DNA from: Alphaproteobacteria bacterium
Lineage (GTDB): Bacteria > Pseudomonadota > Alphaproteobacteria > RF32 > CAG-239
Length of the DNA: 64,000 nt
Direction of reading: 5' to 3'
Assembly: GCA_900767645.1 (NCBI GenBank)
Contig: CAAFZY010000040.1
Span: 9,947-73,946 of the forward strand
Positions 26,249-36,360 of this stretch are shown here, piece after piece; the first letter of the stretch is position 1; every line of letters starts with the position of its first letter. The translations under genes were made by a program, and so were the position numbers. The notes below the pieces were generated by a model. That model saw only the letters and a program-made list of their open reading frames with translations. It had not been told where the DNA came from and made no database searches.

Positions 26249-27439
26249 ATGGTTGAAAAATTAAAGAAAACGGCAAAAAGCCGTAAATTGTGGATATACA
26301 GCGTAATAATTTTAGCCTGTGTTTTGTTTTTACCGCATATGTTCGGCAGTAAAGACGATGTTACGTATATTACTGAAGACGTTAAGCGCCAAAATATTGA
26401 AAAGGTAGTGAATGCCGCCGGCGAGGTGAGGGCAATTCAGTTGGTTACGGTTGGCGCGCAAGTTTCCGGTAAAATTGAAAAACTTTATGTTTCGGTGGGG
26501 CAGGAAGTTAAAACAGGCGATATGATTGCCGAGATTGATTCTACAACTCAACAAAACGAAGTTGACATTAATAAAGCCAAATTAAGCAGCTATCAGGCGC
26601 AGCTTACGGCCGCAAAAACATCATTAAATGTGGCTGAAAAGCAGTATCAGCGTATGCAAAAACTGAAAAAACAAAACGCCGCTTCGGCTGAAGATTTGGA
26701 AAACAGCGAAGATGTATACCAGACCGCAAAGTCAAAAGTGGCGGAGCTTGCCGCGGCAGTTAAAGAAACTGAAATTTCGTTGAGCACGGCTGAAACCAAT
26801 TTGGGATATACCCGCATTACAGCTCCGCTTGACGGCACGGTGGTTTCGGTTCCGGTAAAAGTAGGGCAAACCATTAACGCGGCTATGGATACTCCGACAA
26901 TTGTGCAAATTGCCGACTTAAATCAAATGGAAATTTTGATTGAAATTTCTGAAGGTGATATTTCCGAAATTAAGGCAGGAGTTAAGGTTTCATACTCTAT
27001 TTTGGCTGATTTAAATCAGGTGTATGAAACAACCTTAAAATCAATTGATCCGGCACTTACTTTGCTGACCAACGGCACTTATTCGGAAGTGGTTGGCGAT
27101 GATGAGGCAATTTATTATTACGGTCGCTTGATTGTTCCCAATGATGAAAGAAAATTGAGAATCGGCATGACAACCCAAAATGTAATTTATGTTGAAAAAG
27201 TCGAAAATGTGCTGTCGGTTCCGGTTATGGCGGTTAAAGGTAAGGCAAACAAACAATATGTTGAGGTTTTAACCAAAGACGGCTTAGTGCAAAAATCAGT
27301 TGAAACGGGTGTTTCCGACGGCTTGCATGTTGAAATAAAAAACGGGTTGAATGAAGGTGATAAAGTGGTTTTAACACATATGTCATCGTCCGAAATATCA
27401 GATAAAACGGCGGCAATGAATCACCCGAGGAGATTTTAA
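26249..27439 (+). CDS. macA: MacA-type periplasmic adaptor (HlyD/RND membrane fusion protein)
   Basis: About 396 residues. N-terminal signal anchor (RKLWIYSVIILACVLFLPHMF), lipoyl half (GQEVKTGDMIAEID), long coiled-coil hairpin, second lipoyl half (ITAPLDGTVVSVPVKVGQTI), then beta-barrel and membrane-proximal domains. Connects the MacB transporter to an outer-membrane channel. Start chosen at 26249 (MVEKLKK) with GGAAA upstream; 26216 is the longest frame. First gene of macA-macB-nodT; macB begins one base after its stop. Confidence 0.88.
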   Translation: MVEKLKKTAKSRKLWIYSVIILACVLFLPHMFGSKDDVTYITEDVKRQNIEKVVNAAGEVRAIQLVTVGAQVSGKIEKLYVSVGQEVKTGDMIAEIDSTTQQNEVDINKAKLSSYQAQLTAAKTSLNVAEKQYQRMQKLKKQNAASAEDLENSEDVYQTAKSKVAELAAAVKETEISLSTAETNLGYTRITAPLDGTVVSVPVKVGQTINAAMDTPTIVQIADLNQMEILIEISEGDISEIKAGVKVSYSILADLNQVYETTLKSIDPALTLLTNGTYSEVVGDDEAIYYYGRLIVPNDERKLRIGMTTQNVIYVEKVENVLSVPVMAVKGKANKQYVEVLTKDGLVQKSVETGVSDGLHVEIKNGLNEGDKVVLTHMSSSEISDKTAAMNHPRRF

Positions 27440-27440
27440 A

Positions 27441-29381
27441 ATGAACATCATTGAACTGAAAAAAATAAATAAGTTTTTTGGTGAACAAGCTAACAGAGTT
27501 CATGTGCTTAAAGATATAAATTTTTCAGTTGAAAAAGGCGATTTTGTTGCCATTATCGGACAATCCGGTTCAGGAAAATCCACAATGATGAATATTATAG
27601 GATGTTTAGACGTTCCGACTTCAGGTTCGTACAAAATCAACGGGACAGAAGTTGGTAAAATGAATAAAGACGAGTTAGCGGAACTGCGTTCAAGAATGTT
27701 CGGATTTATTTTTCAGCGCTATAATCTGCTTGCTAATTTAACTGCCGAAGAAAACGCGGCGCTTCCGGCAGTGTATTTAGGAATTGATTTTGAAAGTCGC
27801 AATAAGCGGGCAGTCGAACTGTTAAAAAAACTGGAGCTTAGTGACAAGCTTAACAACAAGCCGCATGAGCTTTCCGGCGGACAGCAGCAGCGCGTCAGTA
27901 TAGCCAGAGCATTAATGAACGGCGGAGAAATTATTTTAGCCGATGAGCCTACCGGCGCGCTTGATTCTAAAAGTGGTGAGCGGGTTATGGAAATTATTAA
28001 AGAACTGCATAAGCAGGGACATACCATTATTTTAGTAACCCATGACAGTAATATTGCCGCGCAGGCAAGCCGTATTATTGAAATTAAAGACGGGCAGGTG
28101 ATATCGGATACCCGCAAGTCAGATACCATATATTCGGCAACTGAAAAAGTTGAGCATGATAAAAAAAGTAAATTTGATACTTTTAAATACAGCTTTATGG
28201 AATCATTTAAAATGTCGGTTCATGCAATTTTATCCAATAAAATGCGTTCGCTCTTGACAATGCTCGGTATTATTATCGGAATAGCCTCAGTGGTTTCGGT
28301 GGTGGCGCTCGGTAATGCTTCACAACAAAAAATTATGGAGCAGATTAATTCTATGGGCACCAATACGATTGATATTTTACCGGGGACGGGGTTCGGTGAC
28401 CGTCGGGCCATGCGTGTGCGAACCTTAAAAATAAGAGATTCTGATTATTTGGGTAAGCAAAGTTTTATTGATAATTCAACCCCGAAAGTTGCGGCAAGCG
28501 GTAATTTGGTGTATGAAAATCAAGCCCTTACCGCGCAATTAACCGGAGTAAGCGAAGCGTTTTTTGAGGTAAAAGGGCGCAAAATAGCGTTGGGACGAAT
28601 TTTTTCGCAAGCTGAAGTTGACGGAATGGCTTCGGTGGTGGTTATAGACGACAATGCTAAAAAAGAGCTTTTTGCAAATGAGCCGAATCCGATAGGAAAA
28701 ATTTTGATATTTAATAAAAAGCCGCTGAAAATTATCGGCGTTACCGAACCGTACAATGCTCCGGGGCCGATGTCTGATTCCATGAACTTATGGACCCCGT
28801 ATACTACCGCAATGTATAAAATTAACGGCACTAACGATATTGATTCGATTACGGTAAAAATAAATGACGCCGTTAATTCGCAAGTGGCGGAAGAAAGCAT
28901 TGAAAATATTTTAACCGCATTGCACGGTAAAAAAGACTTTTTTACGATTAACAGCGACAGTATTAAACAAACAATTAAAAGCACAACCAATACCATGAAA
29001 CTTTTAATTGCAAGCATTGCGGTGATTTCATTGATTGTCGGCGGAATCGGCGTGATGAATATTATGCTGGTATCGGTTACCGAGCGCACGCGCGAAATTG
29101 GCATAAGAATGGCAATCGGCGCCAAACAAGCGGATATTTTGCAGCAGTTTTTAATTGAGGCTGTATTAATTTGCTTGGTAGGGGGCTTTATGGGGGTTAC
29201 TCTCTCTTTGCTGATAGGCATCGGATTTAATACTTTTTCGGAAAAATTCGGTATGATTTTTTCAACCGCGTCCATAGTTTTGGCGTTAAGCTGTTCAACC
29301 GCAATCGGCATAATATTCGGATATATGCCGGCCAGAAACGCTTCAAACCTTAATCCTATTGATGCATTAGCGAGTGAATAA
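27441..29381 (+). CDS. macB: MacB-type ABC transporter (ATPase fused to permease)
   Basis: 646 residues. N-terminal nucleotide-binding domain: Walker A IGQSGSGKST (to T48), Q-loop FIFQRYNLL, signature LSGGQQQRVSIARAL, Walker B EIILADEPTGALD. Then TM1 (MRSLLTMLGIIIGIASVVSV), a large periplasmic domain, and the FtsX-like TM2-TM4 (IAVISLIVGGIGVMNIMLVS onward). Type VII mechanotransmission ABC exporter for antibiotics, siderophores or peptides; the substrate here is unknown. RBS GAGGAGA. Confidence 0.93.
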   Translation: MNIIELKKINKFFGEQANRVHVLKDINFSVEKGDFVAIIGQSGSGKSTMMNIIGCLDVPTSGSYKINGTEVGKMNKDELAELRSRMFGFIFQRYNLLANLTAEENAALPAVYLGIDFESRNKRAVELLKKLELSDKLNNKPHELSGGQQQRVSIARALMNGGEIILADEPTGALDSKSGERVMEIIKELHKQGHTIILVTHDSNIAAQASRIIEIKDGQVISDTRKSDTIYSATEKVEHDKKSKFDTFKYSFMESFKMSVHAILSNKMRSLLTMLGIIIGIASVVSVVALGNASQQKIMEQINSMGTNTIDILPGTGFGDRRAMRVRTLKIRDSDYLGKQSFIDNSTPKVAASGNLVYENQALTAQLTGVSEAFFEVKGRKIALGRIFSQAEVDGMASVVVIDDNAKKELFANEPNPIGKILIFNKKPLKIIGVTEPYNAPGPMSDSMNLWTPYTTAMYKINGTNDIDSITVKINDAVNSQVAEESIENILTALHGKKDFFTINSDSIKQTIKSTTNTMKLLIASIAVISLIVGGIGVMNIMLVSVTERTREIGIRMAIGAKQADILQQFLIEAVLICLVGGFMGVTLSLLIGIGFNTFSEKFGMIFSTASIVLALSCSTAIGIIFGYMPARNASNLNPIDALASE

Positions 29382-29382
29382 C

Positions 29383-30747
29383 ATGAAAAAGAATGTGATT
29401 TTTAAATCTTTGGCTTTAACGTTTTTATTGGCAACGCTCGGTTGCGCGGCTGATAAATACCAATCGCATACGCTTGAAGATGAATTAGGGCAATATGACA
29501 ACAGCCGCCATAGTGCAGACGGCGAATGGTGGCGCGGATATCATAACAACGAACTTAATCATTTGGTGGAAACGGCGTTGCAAAAAAATCCGGATTATTT
29601 ACGGGCGGCGATAAACATTAATAAAGAGCTGTATAATTTAAAGTTGCAAACGCTTAATTTGTTTCCGACCTTGGCAGGTAAGATTAATGCGTCTTCACAA
29701 AGCGAAGTTAAGCGTACCGATAATTTCTCAAGCAATTTTTCAGGCGAGCTCGGATTAACCTATGAAGTTGATTTATACGGTAAAATCCGCAATTTGCAAA
29801 CTGCGCAAGAATTTGAATATAAAGCTACCGAGCAAGATAAGGAATCGGCGCGTTTAAGCCTTGTCAACAGTGTGGTGGATTTATATTTTAATTTGACTTA
29901 TTTAAACAATGCGATTGCTTTAACCGAAAAAAATATAGCGCTTTATCAAAATTTATATAATATATCGGCGCAAAAATATCAAAGCGGCAAAACAGATGAT
30001 ATAGAATATTTGCAAACCAGACAAAGCCTGCTTTCGGAAGAAAACAAACTGCTTAATCTGCAAACTTCGTTTAAGGAACAGGAAAGCAGTTTGCGCAATG
30101 TTTTAGGCGCTAAACCGGATGAAGATTTAAATTTGGAATTTACGGAGCTTTTAGAGCAAAAGCCGCTTAACGTTAATATGGAAACGCCGCTTGCGGTTTT
30201 GGCCAAACGTCCGGATTTGCTTGCCTCACAATACAGGTTGGAAAAAGCGTTTAAAAACTTAAAAGCCGAAGATAAAAACTGGTATCCGAGTATTTCGCTT
30301 AAAGGCGCCGTTAATTCGGGGTCGGATAAAGCTCGCACCACCTTTGATTTTCCGTATTTACTCGGCAGTGTCGGGGTTGATTTGCCTTTTTTGGATTGGA
30401 ACAGAGTTAAAAACAATGTTAAAATTTCAGAGGCGGATTATAATTTGGCATTGATAGACTTTAAGGATAATTTAAATCAGGCCTTGAATGAAGTTGCCTA
30501 TTATTACTTTGCATATCAAAAAGCTGGACAGCAGTATGATAATGTTAAACAAAATTATGTTAATGCGGTAAAAATCAGCAAATATTATCAAGCGCGCTAC
30601 AATAACGGCAAAATAGAGTTTAAAGATTATTTGGAAGCTATTAATACTGAAAATGAGCTTTGCAAAACCCTGATTGAACAAAAATACCAAATAATCAAAT
30701 ATGAAAACTATATTTTTAAGGCTATGGGCGGAAAATACGGTGCTTAA
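29383..30747 (+). CDS. NodT/TolC-family outer-membrane efflux lipoprotein
   Basis: 454 residues from the ATG at 29383. Signal peptide with lipobox LATLGC, then the two helical-hairpin repeats of the outer-membrane factor family (AININ..., QTRQSLLSEENKLLNLQTSF, LAKRPDLLASQYRLEKAF, TENELCKTLIEQKYQI). Forms the trimeric exit duct for MacAB. Its start lies one base after the macB stop, and its 3' end overlaps convergent truA by 4 bp. Confidence 0.9.
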   Translation: MKKNVIFKSLALTFLLATLGCAADKYQSHTLEDELGQYDNSRHSADGEWWRGYHNNELNHLVETALQKNPDYLRAAININKELYNLKLQTLNLFPTLAGKINASSQSEVKRTDNFSSNFSGELGLTYEVDLYGKIRNLQTAQEFEYKATEQDKESARLSLVNSVVDLYFNLTYLNNAIALTEKNIALYQNLYNISAQKYQSGKTDDIEYLQTRQSLLSEENKLLNLQTSFKEQESSLRNVLGAKPDEDLNLEFTELLEQKPLNVNMETPLAVLAKRPDLLASQYRLEKAFKNLKAEDKNWYPSISLKGAVNSGSDKARTTFDFPYLLGSVGVDLPFLDWNRVKNNVKISEADYNLALIDFKDNLNQALNEVAYYYFAYQKAGQQYDNVKQNYVNAVKISKYYQARYNNGKIEFKDYLEAINTENELCKTLIEQKYQIIKYENYIFKAMGGKYGA

Positions 30748-31484
30748 TACATAACTTTATTTAAGTATAATCCGCAGGCCGGAGCGGTAACGCCGGCTTT
30801 GGCGCGGCATTTGCTCTCTAATATGGTTTTAACATCATCGGGGGTTAAATGTTTGTCGCCCACCATTTTTAAGGTTCCGACCATATTGCGCACCTGATGG
30901 TATAAAAAAGAACGAGCTTCAACAATAAACTCTATTTCATCGCCGTTTTGAACAATATCAAGTTTATCCAAGGTTTTAAGAGGTGAAAGAGCTTGACAGC
31001 CGGCGCCGCGGAAAGAGCTGAAGTCATGATGCCCGAGAAGATAATTTGCGCCCTCGCGCATTAAATCAACATCAAGCGGATAAGCCACGTGCCAAACACG
31101 ATTTTCAAGCAAAACGGTGCGGGCGCGCCGGTTTAATATACGATAAACATACCCCCTTCCTTTGGCAGAAAAGCGGGCGTGAAATTCGCCAGGTACCTGT
31201 TCAACATCAATGACGGCAACCGGAGCAGCCATATCGCGCAAATTGGCGTTAAAAGCTTCGCGAATCCGAAACGGCGGCATATCGGTATTTAAGTCGAAAT
31301 GAGCAACTTGCGCCAAAGCATGAACTCCGGCATCGGTACGCCCCGCGGCATAAATTTCAGATTTTTGACGGGTAAAATTAAACAGCGCGGTTTCAAGATA
31401 TTCTTGCGCGCTTTTGCCCTCTTGTTGTTTTTGCCATCCGACAAGGTCGGTGCCGTCGTATTCTATGGTTAATTTGTATCGCAT
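30744..31484 (-). CDS. truA: tRNA pseudouridine synthase A
   Basis: 246 residues; modifies positions 38-40 of the tRNA anticodon stem. Catalytic aspartate D51 in AAGRTDAGVHALAQVAHFD; also GTDLVGWQKQ and the SFLYHQVRNMVGTL segment typical of TruA. Monocistronic, convergent with the efflux operon. Confidence 0.95.
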   Translation of the reverse strand: MRYKLTIEYDGTDLVGWQKQQEGKSAQEYLETALFNFTRQKSEIYAAGRTDAGVHALAQVAHFDLNTDMPPFRIREAFNANLRDMAAPVAVIDVEQVPGEFHARFSAKGRGYVYRILNRRARTVLLENRVWHVAYPLDVDLMREGANYLLGHHDFSSFRGAGCQALSPLKTLDKLDIVQNGDEIEFIVEARSFLYHQVRNMVGTLKMVGDKHLTPDDVKTILESKCRAKAGVTAPACGLYLNKVMY

Positions 31485-31521
31485 GCCAACATCAATACTC
31501 TATTTTGTCGTTTATTGCAAG

Positions 31522-31550
31522 AAAAAAGCCGGAGTATTTGCTCCGGCCTT
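31522..31550 (-). terminator. Intrinsic terminator of the Gfo/Idh oxidoreductase gene
   Basis: On the minus strand: AAGGCCGGAG, loop, CTCCGGCTTTTTT; the T-run lies on that strand. Confidence 0.85.
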
Positions 31551-31568
31551 AAAATGTATAATATAGAT

Positions 31569-32588
31569 TTAAGCAACCAACTTTAAGCTTGATTCTTGTT
31601 TGTTTTTAATAAAACCCAGCTTGCGTTGTATCTCCCAAATAACTCTTAAAGCGTTAAGAGCGTTTTCACCGGTAATACGCGGTGTTGCCTCACCTCTGAT
31701 ACAAGCCATAAAGTGGCTGAGTTCGGCGCTTAACGGCTGATTGGTAGGAATAAACAACTGTTCAACACTGCCCTTTAAGCCATAATTCATCCAGTCAGGA
31801 ATGCTTTCTTGGTTTACATACGGCATACGTCCTTGCGAGTGAACGTTAATACTTTGGTTGATAAAGTCCATATCAATGTAGTTGGTATCGGTAGTAACCG
31901 TTAAAGTGCGTACGCGCGCCTGTGTAATGCGGCTGGCCGTTAAGTTAGCGGTGGCGCCGTTTTCAAATTCAAGCAAGGCGGAAATATAGTCTTTACCTTC
32001 GGGTTTATCGGCAGTTTTAACCGAACAAGCCTGAACATTAACAACCGGTGATTTTACCAAAGATTGAATAACTTCAACATCGTGAATCATTAAATCCATG
32101 GCAACGTCAACGTCGGTAATACGGCCGCTGGCAGCAGACATACGCTGAGTGGTTAATGAGCGAATTTTAGAAGTATCCGATAAAATTTTGCTCATTTGTT
32201 CAACGGCAGGATTAAAACGTTCAATATGGCCGACCAATAAAGTAACGTTATTCTTTTTAGCGGCATTGATTAAGCGCATGCACTCTTCTTCAGTGGTGGC
32301 AAGCGGTTTTTCAATTAAACAGTGGATACCGTGATTTAAGAAAAACTCGCCGACATCGGCGTGTGTGGTTGAAGTTGTAACCACACTGACGGCATTAACA
32401 CTTTTTGCAACTTCTTCCATAGATGAAAAAGCCTTAATACCAAACATTTTGGCCGCATTTTCAGCTGCTTCCGGAAAAATATCATATACGCCGATAAGTT
32501 CGACATTGGGCAGATTTTTATATGTTTTTAAGTGGTTTTTACCCATAACACCGGCGCCGATAACGGCAACTTTAATGGTATCAGTCAT
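31569..32588 (-). CDS. Gfo/Idh/MocA-family NAD(P)-dependent oxidoreductase
   Basis: 339 residues. Rossmann start VAVIGAGVMGKNHLKTY, dinucleotide-binding EKPLATTEEE, and VGHIERFNPAV, then the C-terminal alpha/beta substrate domain (DVAMDLMIHDVEVIQ). The GHIERFNP pattern is frequent in sugar-nucleotide 3-dehydrogenases of the GnnA/WlbA type, so a role in amino-sugar or lipid A precursor synthesis is possible; this is family resemblance only. Single gene with its own terminator. Confidence 0.85.
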   Translation of the reverse strand: MTDTIKVAVIGAGVMGKNHLKTYKNLPNVELIGVYDIFPEAAENAAKMFGIKAFSSMEEVAKSVNAVSVVTTSTTHADVGEFFLNHGIHCLIEKPLATTEEECMRLINAAKKNNVTLLVGHIERFNPAVEQMSKILSDTSKIRSLTTQRMSAASGRITDVDVAMDLMIHDVEVIQSLVKSPVVNVQACSVKTADKPEGKDYISALLEFENGATANLTASRITQARVRTLTVTTDTNYIDMDFINQSINVHSQGRMPYVNQESIPDWMNYGLKGSVEQLFIPTNQPLSAELSHFMACIRGEATPRITGENALNALRVIWEIQRKLGFIKNKQESSLKLVA

Positions 32589-32765
32589 TTGAAATCCTTT
32601 GTAATTTGCGAAAAACTGAAGTTTTTATAACACATTTTTCGTCAAATTGCTCTTAAAAAGATGTTACATATTGTTACAATTAAGTTTTGTGTATGTTTTA
32701 CTTGTTTTTTCTGTTGCATTGTTAGACAAAATATGATACTAAATTTATTGTTAAAATTAAGTATT

Positions 32766-32993
32766 ATGTTAACAAAAATTATCTTGACCATTATGGTAAC
32801 GATAGTGGCTTTTTTTATTATTGCCATTGTTGCCGATGAACTAATTAAAAAAATTGCTGCCTTTCGCATGGCAAAGCTATCTGATGGTGACTTGCGAAAA
32901 TACAGCATTGACAAGACCAATCCGTATATTTACGGAATTTATGCGCACGCTCTTAATAAAGAGCTTAAAAAGCGCTTCGGCTCTGTAAAGTAA
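32766..32993 (+). CDS. Small single-pass membrane protein, unknown
   Basis: 75 residues from the ATG at 32766 (MLTKIILTIMVTIVAFFIIA), one transmembrane helix then a basic, helical cytoplasmic tail. ATGs at 32661, 32733 and 32793 are alternatives, and none has a clear ribosome site. No family recognised. The codon pattern of the last 55 residues and a terminator after the stop support a real gene. Confidence 0.55.
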   Translation: MLTKIILTIMVTIVAFFIIAIVADELIKKIAAFRMAKLSDGDLRKYSIDKTNPYIYGIYAHALNKELKKRFGSVK

Positions 32994-32998
32994 TAAAA

Positions 32999-33032
32999 AT
33001 CACCCTCAAGCTTTTAACGGCATGAGGGTGAT
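32999..33032. terminator. Bidirectional terminator between convergent genes
   Basis: ATCACCCTCA (32999-33008) pairs with TGAGGGTGAT (33023-33032). The minus-strand side is followed by a T-run, so it mainly ends prfA transcripts. Confidence 0.75.
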
Positions 33033-33050
33033 GCTGTTTTAAATTAATAT

Positions 33051-34121
33051 TTATTCCATTTCAGCCAAACGGCGAGCCTGATCTTCAGTAACCAAAGCCT
33101 CGATAATTTCGCCCAAAGCCTCTCCGGAAACAACTTCGTCAAGTTTATACAAAGTAAGGTTAATGCGGTGGTCGGTAACGCGCCCCTGCGGGTAGTTGTA
33201 GGTGCGGATGCGTTCACTGCGGTCGCCGCTGCCGACTTGAGTTTTGCGCTTTTCGGCATAGTTGGCGTCAATACTTTCTTTTTGCATATCATACAATTTG
33301 GCGCGCAGGTGATTCATGGCTTTTTCGCGATTTTTGAACTGTGAGCGGTCGTCTTGGCATTGTACCACTACGCCGGTCGGAATATGGGTGATGCGAACAG
33401 CTGATTCTGTTTTGTTTACGTGTTGTCCGCCGGCGCCTGATGAACGGTAAACATCAACTTTTAAATCAGCCGGATTAATATATAAGTCAACTTCTTCAAT
33501 TTCAGGCAAAACGGCAACGGTAGCGGCAGAGGTATGAACACGGCCTTGTGACTCGGTTACCGGAACGCGCTGTACGCGGTGGGCGCCGGATTCAAATTTT
33601 AGCTTAGCAAACACGTCTTTGCCGGTAATTTTGGCAGAGGCTTCTTTATAGCCGCCCAAACCGTTTTCATTGGCGTCCAAAACTTCAAACTTCCAACCTT
33701 GTTTTTGTGAATAGCGTTGATACATTTCAAATAAAACGGCAGCAAACAAAGCGGCCTCATCGCCGCCGGTGCCGGCGCGAACCTCCAAAATGGCGTTCTT
33801 TTCGTCATCTTCCGATTTCGGCAACAGTAAAATTTTAATTTCATGCTCCATTTCGGGGAGTTTTTCTTTTAGCTCGTAATATTCGCTTTCAGCCATTTCG
33901 CGCATTTCTTTATCAAGCGACGAATCGTCCATCATCTGCTTGGCGTCGTTTAAATTGGCGGCGGTATGCTGATATTTTTTTATAGCCTCAACCACCGGTG
34001 TCAGCAATGAAAGCTCTTTGTTGAGTTTAACAAGCTCATCAGAAGATACGTTTCCGGTTAAGAGCGATTCAATTTCTTCATGGCGACGAACCACGCCGTC
34101 AAGTTTTTCTTCAAAATTCAT
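33051..34121 (-). CDS. prfA: Peptide chain release factor 1
   Basis: 356 residues; terminates at UAA/UAG. Catalytic GGQ at 231-233 in SSGAGGQHVNKTESAVR and the P-x-T codon-reading tripeptide at 187-189 (RVPVTESQGR) identify RF1, not RF2. It starts one base after the hisS stop, so it is in the hisS operon. No prmC gene follows, unlike many bacteria. Confidence 0.96.
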   Translation of the reverse strand: MNFEEKLDGVVRRHEEIESLLTGNVSSDELVKLNKELSLLTPVVEAIKKYQHTAANLNDAKQMMDDSSLDKEMREMAESEYYELKEKLPEMEHEIKILLLPKSEDDEKNAILEVRAGTGGDEAALFAAVLFEMYQRYSQKQGWKFEVLDANENGLGGYKEASAKITGKDVFAKLKFESGAHRVQRVPVTESQGRVHTSAATVAVLPEIEEVDLYINPADLKVDVYRSSGAGGQHVNKTESAVRITHIPTGVVVQCQDDRSQFKNREKAMNHLRAKLYDMQKESIDANYAEKRKTQVGSGDRSERIRTYNYPQGRVTDHRINLTLYKLDEVVSGEALGEIIEALVTEDQARRLAEME

Positions 34122-34122
34122 T

Positions 34123-35355
34123 TTAAATTTCCTTCAATAAATTATTGATGGCAACAACTTTTTGTTCACCGCTGTCTAAATCTTTGATAGTAACATTGCC
34201 GTCGGCAAATTCGTCGGAGCCGATAATCACAGCCTTAAAAGCGTTGGCTTTGTTGGCTTTTATCATGCGTTTTTTGATGTTTCCGCTGTAACCGTGTTCA
34301 ACTCGGAAGCCGGCTTTGCGTAAATCATAAGCAATTTTTAAGGCGGTTTCGGCCATGTCTTCGCCAACCGGAATTACGGCAATCGGACGGGCAGGCTCAA
34401 TATCAGATTCAAGTAACATGGAAAGACGTTCAACCCCGCAAGCCCAACCGATACCGGCAACTTCACCGCCGCCCATTTGAGCAACCAAACCGTCATATCT
34501 GCCGCCGGCAAGCACGGTGCCTTGCGCGCCGAGTTTGTCGGTGGTAAGTTCAAAAACGGTGTGAGAATAGTAGTCTAAGCCGCGAACCAAGCGGTTGTTT
34601 ACACGATATTTAATATTTAATAAATCAAGACCTTGCAACACAGCCTTAAAGAAAGCCGCCGATTCATCATTTAAGCTGTCGGCATATAAAGGAGCGTCGG
34701 CAATAACCGCTTTATCGCACTCTTCTTTAGAATCTAAAATACGCAGCGGATTTTTAGTCAGTCGATTTTTGCTGTCTTCCGATAATTCATCATAATGCTG
34801 TTGTAAATAATTTACCAATTTTTCACGGTAAGCGTCACGGCTGGCGGCATCGCCAAGAGAGTTAATTTCGACCGTAACCGCGCCGGCAAGTCCGAGTCTT
34901 TCAAGAAATTCGTAAGCCATGGCAATAACTTCAATATCGGCTTGCGGCGTTGCAACACCCAACATCTCAACCCCAAATTGGGTAAATTGGCGCTGTCTGC
35001 CTTTTTGCGGACGCTCATAACGGAACATCGGTCCTTGATAATAAAGTTTAACCGGCAGATTTTGCTGCATGCCTTCAGAAATAAAAGAACGAACTACGCC
35101 GGCAGTGCCTTCGGGACGCAAAGTTAAACTTTCGCCGCCGCGGTCTTGAAAACAATACATTTCTTTGGTGACAATATCGGACGTGTCGCCTAAATTGCGC
35201 GAGAAAACCTCTGTAAATTCAAAAATAGGGGTTTCAATTTCTTCAAATCCGTATTTTTCTACCACTTCCGAAGCAGTTGAAATAACTTTTTTAACTTTTC
35301 TTTTGGCGGCTCCGTATAAATCATAAGTTCCGCGAACGTTTTGTAATTTTGCCAT
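34123..35355 (-). CDS. hisS: Histidyl-tRNA synthetase
   Basis: 410 residues. Class II core with TPIFEFTEVFSRNLG, motif 2 YYQGPMFRYERPQKGRQRQF, the HisRS signatures GLDYYSHTVFEL and AGGRYDGLV, and a C-terminal anticodon-binding domain. RBS AGGAAAAAG. Upstream of prfA by one base. No T-box or leader peptide seen in the 74-bp gap before it. Confidence 0.96.
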   Translation of the reverse strand: MAKLQNVRGTYDLYGAAKRKVKKVISTASEVVEKYGFEEIETPIFEFTEVFSRNLGDTSDIVTKEMYCFQDRGGESLTLRPEGTAGVVRSFISEGMQQNLPVKLYYQGPMFRYERPQKGRQRQFTQFGVEMLGVATPQADIEVIAMAYEFLERLGLAGAVTVEINSLGDAASRDAYREKLVNYLQQHYDELSEDSKNRLTKNPLRILDSKEECDKAVIADAPLYADSLNDESAAFFKAVLQGLDLLNIKYRVNNRLVRGLDYYSHTVFELTTDKLGAQGTVLAGGRYDGLVAQMGGGEVAGIGWACGVERLSMLLESDIEPARPIAVIPVGEDMAETALKIAYDLRKAGFRVEHGYSGNIKKRMIKANKANAFKAVIIGSDEFADGNVTIKDLDSGEQKVVAINNLLKEI

Positions 35356-35429
35356 GTTCTTTTTCCTAATTTATTTAAACAAAGAAACGGCACAGAAAAT
35401 CTGAGCCATTTCTTAAAATGACAGTAATG

Positions 35430-36311
35430 CTAATGGTTTAAAAATTTATCGAGCGCAATGCCGGTTTGTTTGCGCGGACCGGCAACTTTGGTTAACTGCC
35501 CGTCAATATATACATCAACATTATAATAACGACCGACCGATAAAATTAAACCGGTTTTATCAGGAGCGTTATAAACGTACCCTTTAGGCTTAATACCGGT
35601 GTCATAAACTTTTTGAGAATCGCGGATTTCAAACCATGATTCTCCGTTAAATTTAATTACCACGCGGTTTTCGGAAGCATTTTGAGCTTCGGGTTCTGCG
35701 GCCGGTTCTTCAGTGTAACTTTCTTCCGATATAGTTATTTGATTATCGGTTGCAATATCTTTATTTTCGGGAGAGGTGATAATTTCATCAATCACAATCG
35801 GATTTTTATCAACATCTTCGGAAACAGACTCGTCTTCAACAACAACCTGTTCATTGATGCCGTCAATCGGCGGAAGCTCCGTTGTTTTAGGGTGACAGCT
35901 GAGCAAAAGCCAGATAAGATAAATCAGCAGTACCGCACAGACACCGATTAATATTTGACGTTTGTCGGGAATGGTTAATTTGGTGTGCTTATCAATAATG
36001 TTTTTGCTTTTAGGAGCAGAATCGGCGCTTTTTTGCGGCATGGCTTCGGCTTTATAGCATTGAACAATGCGGTCGGCATTAAGCCCTAAGTATTCGGCAT
36101 ATGAACGGACAAAACCAATACCGTAAGGAACCGGAGAAAGTTCTTTGAAATCGCTTTCTTCAATGGCTTTAAGATAAATTTTGCGAATACACAAAGCCTT
36201 TGATACCGTTTCCAAAGATTTTTTTTGGTTCAAACGCGTGTATTTTAAAAACATACCGACAGTGGTTGCTTCTTCAGAAGAATCTGGTGTCTTTTCAGTT
36301 TGTTTTTCCAA
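35430..36311 (-). CDS. RodZ-like cytoskeletal/cell-shape protein
   Basis: 293 residues: a Cro/CI-like helix-turn-helix at about 17-85 (VGMFLKYTRLNQKKSLETVS), one transmembrane helix (119-138), an acidic linker, and a C-terminal DUF4115-type beta domain (ESWFEIRDSQKVYDTGIKPKG). This is the architecture of RodZ, which links MreB to the wall synthesis machinery. In many alphaproteobacteria ispG sits between this gene and hisS; it is absent here. Confidence 0.8.
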   Translation of the reverse strand: MEKQTEKTPDSSEEATTVGMFLKYTRLNQKKSLETVSKALCIRKIYLKAIEESDFKELSPVPYGIGFVRSYAEYLGLNADRIVQCYKAEAMPQKSADSAPKSKNIIDKHTKLTIPDKRQILIGVCAVLLIYLIWLLLSCHPKTTELPPIDGINEQVVVEDESVSEDVDKNPIVIDEIITSPENKDIATDNQITISEESYTEEPAAEPEAQNASENRVVIKFNGESWFEIRDSQKVYDTGIKPKGYVYNAPDKTGLILSVGRYYNVDVYIDGQLTKVAGPRKQTGIALDKFLNH

Positions 36312-36360
36312 TTTTTCAGTATCCTTACATAAAATTTTTTATATTAAAACATACTTTTTA

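Noticed and set aside
28520..29311. 263-codon frame antisense to macB
   Set aside because: Shadow of a strong coding frame; no ribosome site and no recognisable protein.
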